DNA of 14,886 bases, from positions 1,865 to 16,750 of the forward strand of contig DIVQ01000099.1 in NCBI GenBank assembly GCA_002423325.1, given 5' to 3'. This document shows positions 14,057 through 14,886 of the stretch, piece by piece. Both the position numbers and the translations under genes were made by a program. The notes under the pieces are model-generated. The model did no database searches. It was not told the DNA's origin and saw nothing but the letters and a program-made list of their open reading frames with translations. The DNA is from Anaerolineales bacterium UBA6128. Its GTDB lineage: Bacteria; Chloroflexota; Anaerolineae; UBA1429. The number at the start of each line of letters is the position of its first letter. The first letter of the stretch is position 1.

Positions 14057-14886
14057 TCCGTGGCGGCTGGCTGGTTGACGGCACCGGCAACCCGGTGTAC
14101 CGCGCGGACGTCGGCATCTCGGGCGGTCGGATCGTTGCGCTCGGCCGACTTGAAGGGGCCGACGCCGCGCAGTGCATTGACGCTACCGGGCTGCTGGTGA
14201 GCCCCGGGTTCATCGACTGCCACAGTCACACCGATTGGTCCATCCACGCCAACCCGCTGGCGCAGAGCACCATCCGGCAGGGCGTCACCACCGAGATCGT
14301 TGGGAACTGCGGCTACAGCAGCGCGCCGCTGCATGGCGCGTCGCGCGGGACCGTCACGAGCCGGCTTCGTACGCACGTTTACCAGGGTCCTTGCAACTGG
14401 ACGACCTTTGCCGAATACCTGGACGCCATACGCGCGCTGGGTACCTCCTGCAACCTGGGCTTTCTGGTGGGGCACAATGCCCTGCGCGAGGCGGCGGGCA
14501 TTGAGGGGGCACAGGGCAGCGCGGCGCAACACGAGCGCTTGGAGGCGCTGACGCGCGAGGCACTGGAAGCGGGCGCGCTGGGTATGTCGACCGGGCTGGA
14601 GTTTGAACCCGGACGCCTGGCGCCTACCGAGGAACTGGTGCGGCTGGGGCGCGTGCTGGGCGAGTATGACGCGCTGTACGCCAGCCACATCCGCAACCGC
14701 GACGCGCATCTGCAGGCGGCGATCGAAGAGTTTGTGACGATCGTGCGCGCGGGCAACGAAGGCGGCGGTTTCCTGCGCGGCGAGGTGTCGCACCTGAACG
14801 TGCGCTACGGCTCTGGCGCGCCTGAAGGCGGGTGGGAGCGCGCGGTTGAGACGGTGCAGCGCGCCCGCGACGAGGGGCTCGATGTG
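14041..14886 (+). CDS. N-acyl-D-amino-acid deacylase (D-aminoacylase) family, 3' end outside window
   Basis: A metal-dependent amidohydrolase, 282 residues visible of about 500 to 550 usual. It opens MYDILIRGGWLVDGTGNP, typical for the family. Metal-ligand candidates are H61 and H63 in GFIDCHSHTD, C90 in EIVGNCG, H216 in ASHIRN and H251 in EVSHLN; the family signature GMSTGLEFEPG is at 181-191. The second half of the barrel, with the essential aspartate, lies beyond the window. GTG at 14041 follows AGGAGG (14031-14036) by four bases and overlaps the upstream gene by 16 bases, so translation is coupled. Members remove acyl groups from N-acyl-D-amino acids or open related N-substituted compounds. 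Which substrate applies here cannot be read from the sequence. The frame runs open to the last base. Confidence 0.92.
   Translation, partial: MYDILIRGGWLVDGTGNPVYRADVGISGGRIVALGRLEGADAAQCIDATGLLVSPGFIDCHSHTDWSIHANPLAQSTIRQGVTTEIVGNCGYSSAPLHGASRGTVTSRLRTHVYQGPCNWTTFAEYLDAIRALGTSCNLGFLVGHNALREAAGIEGAQGSAAQHERLEALTREALEAGALGMSTGLEFEPGRLAPTEELVRLGRVLGEYDALYASHIRNRDAHLQAAIEEFVTIVRAGNEGGGFLRGEVSHLNVRYGSGAPEGGWERAVETVQRARDEGLDV

Noticed and set aside
14235..14551. Short alternative + strand frames near the right end
   Set aside because: They overlap the D-aminoacylase frame starting at 14041, which has all family motifs and remains open to the window edge.

Overview
The window is GC-rich bacterial DNA with dense, mostly co-directional genes, strong Shine-Dalgarno sites and several GTG starts. 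No rRNA, tRNA, CRISPR or insertion sequence is visible, and no gene names the species. The phenylacetate-CoA ligase plus ACT-domain set, the PDEP-type GT-C membrane glycosyltransferase, the two-zinc-style MetRS and the degenerate alkaline-phosphatase-like membrane protein together suggest an anaerobic or facultative lineage such as Chloroflexota. That placement is inference only. -35 boxes at or near TTGACA recur in front of transcription units, so a standard housekeeping sigma factor is likely.

Left part (1-2939, + strand): two tandem phenylacetate-CoA ligase genes, the first cut by the window edge, followed closely by a small tandem-ACT-domain protein. This set is typical of anaerobic or fermentative aromatic amino acid catabolism, in which arylpyruvates are converted to arylacetates or aryl-CoA. 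The unit ends in a 16-bp perfect hairpin that also faces the end of the next, convergent gene.

Middle (2985-4988, - strand): two paralogous genes of a family I do not recognise. Each encodes an N-terminal helical region, a run of three or four tryptophans directly before a single transmembrane helix, and a TPR-like C-terminal half. Each has its own near-consensus promoter. This pair is the best candidate here for something undescribed.

Right part (5151-14886, + strand): an extended -10 promoter, back to back with the promoter of the second paralog, starts a long run of genes. First comes a membrane protein with an alkaline-phosphatase/phosphodiesterase-like domain that has lost metal ligands. 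It is followed by RmlD (dTDP-L-rhamnose formation), a rhamnosyltransferase-like GT2 and a polyprenyl-phosphate-glycosyltransferase-like GT2. After a 312-base structured leader with its own promoter come metG and a GT-C membrane glycosyltransferase. The run closes with a dihydrodipicolinate-synthase-superfamily enzyme that looks like 5-dehydro-4-deoxyglucarate dehydratase, overlapped by an N-acyl-D-amino-acid deacylase gene that runs off the window. The glycosyltransferase genes could work together on a rhamnose-containing surface glycan: the GT2 enzymes would use nucleotide sugars or make lipid-linked sugars, and the GT-C enzyme would use lipid-linked donors outside the membrane. metG and the last two genes appear to be metabolic passengers or separate units.
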